Source: Azospirillum cavernae
GTDB lineage: Bacteria; Pseudomonadota; Alphaproteobacteria; Azospirillales; Azospirillaceae
Assembly: GCF_003590795.1 (NCBI RefSeq)
Contig: NZ_QYUL01000001.1
Location: 1,691,001 to 1,755,000 of the forward strand
Length of the DNA stretch: 64,000 nucleotides
Direction: 5' to 3'
Below the pieces are notes generated by a model. That model was not told the DNA's origin. It saw only the letters and a program-made list of their open reading frames with translations, and made no database searches. The position numbers and the translations under genes are program-made. Below are positions 63,540 to 64,000 of the stretch, in pieces. How positions within the stretch are numbered: position 1 is the first letter of the stretch; every line of letters starts with the position of its first letter.

Positions 63540-64000
63540 ATGACCAAGTTCACCCCGAAGTCGCTCGAAATCGTCACCACCCAGGCCAAGGAACAGTATG
63601 AAGGTCTGGTGAAGGCTGGTCAGGAGCAATCCATCAAGCAGTTCGAGCAGACCGCTTCGGTCGCCAAGGAGCAGTTCGAGAAGACCACCGCCCAGCTTCT
63701 GAAGGGCTATGAAGACCTCCAGGCCACCAGCAAGGCCAATGTCGAGGCGCTGGTCGAGAGCAGCACCATCGCCGCCAAGGGCGCCGAGGATCTGAGCCGC
63801 GAGGTCGTCGCCTTCAGCCAGTCGGTGCTCGACAAGACGATCACCACCGGCAAGGCCCTGCTGACCGCCAAGAGCTTGCAGGAAGTCGTCGAGTTGCAGA
63901 ACAGCTTCCTGAAGTCCAGCTTCGACGCCTTCGTCGCCGAAGCCACCCGCATTCAGGAACTGTCCGTGAAGGTCACGAACGACGCTCTGGCCCCCCTGAG
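63540..64000 (+). CDS. Phasin family protein (cut by window end)
   Basis: The first 153 residues of a helical protein with the Phasin_2 pattern: many Lys, Glu, Gln, Ala and Ser, no Cys, and segments such as ALVESSTIAAKGAEDLSREV and VVELQNSFLKSSFDAFVAEA. Phasins coat polyhydroxyalkanoate granules and control their number and size. The ATG at 63540 follows AGGAAGGA. A stop codon is not reached. With the MaoC-PTA fusion nearby, it fits a polyester-storing bacterium. Confidence 0.93.
   Translation, partial: MTKFTPKSLEIVTTQAKEQYEGLVKAGQEQSIKQFEQTASVAKEQFEKTTAQLLKGYEDLQATSKANVEALVESSTIAAKGAEDLSREVVAFSQSVLDKTITTGKALLTAKSLQEVVELQNSFLKSSFDAFVAEATRIQELSVKVTNDALAPL

Overview
The window is one contiguous stretch of a high-GC alphaproteobacterial chromosome, most likely from a motile member of the Rhodospirillales (Azospirillum, Magnetospirillum, Novispirillum or similar). 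The evidence is gene content: a Cys-type membrane formate dehydrogenase cluster with DUF3305 and DUF3306 genes, MmcB, a lipoprotein of the DUF3035 family, a MaoC-phosphotransacetylase fusion, an orphan Anbu-type protease, a phasin, several chemoreceptors and a flagellin with a sigma-54-like promoter. I saw no rRNA, tRNA, CRISPR array, insertion sequence or prophage.

Region 1 (1-20 kb) is built around formate oxidation and the Mo/W cofactor. On the minus strand, reading from 10.3 down to 1.7 kb, come fdhD, mobA, DUF3305, DUF3306, a TorD-like chaperone, a small TAT protein, fdhA, fdhB, a 61-residue lipoprotein and fdhC. Several neighbours overlap by 4 to 8 bases, as expected of an operon. Divergent from fdhD are the tungstate permease and binding protein (tupB, tupA), but no tupC ATPase. 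A multi-cluster ferredoxin-like protein and moaA follow on the plus strand at 15.8-19 kb. Between tupA and this second half sit two genes foreign to the theme: a 512-residue protein of unknown function and a SIR2-TPR protein that looks like a single-gene NAD-depleting defence effector. The second is the best candidate here for an undescribed system.

Region 2 (19-35 kb) holds a family III CoA-transferase, a pentapeptide-repeat protein, a GNAT-like protein, RidA, flagellin, an S10 carboxypeptidase, a chemoreceptor, a bacteriohemerythrin, pgi and an M16 peptidase pair with one active and one inactive-looking partner. Region 3 (35-49 kb) holds a DUF3035 lipoprotein, lspA, ileS, a second protein of unknown function, the remnant of a toxin-antitoxin module, the divergent qorR/qorB pair, pyrE, another chemoreceptor and an ABC importer of the ferric-iron/phosphonate class. 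A TctDE-like two-component system is divergent from the importer. Region 4 (51-64 kb) holds a phosphotransacetylase-acetate kinase operon, a TPR glycosyltransferase, a PAS histidine kinase, mmcB, a receiver-Hpt protein, a D-alanyl-D-alanine carboxypeptidase with a SPOR domain, a lipoprotein, an Anbu protease and the start of a phasin gene.

A second layer is a set of GC-rich palindromic repeats (CCCTCCCC/GGGAGAGGG cores) at about ten places, falling into three families. Most lie between genes. Three have changed genes: one shifts the reading frame of the DUF3306 tail, one sits in frame inside the signal peptide of an M16 protein, and one supplies the stop codon of ackA. These elements appear to have been mobile recently and are worth following up.
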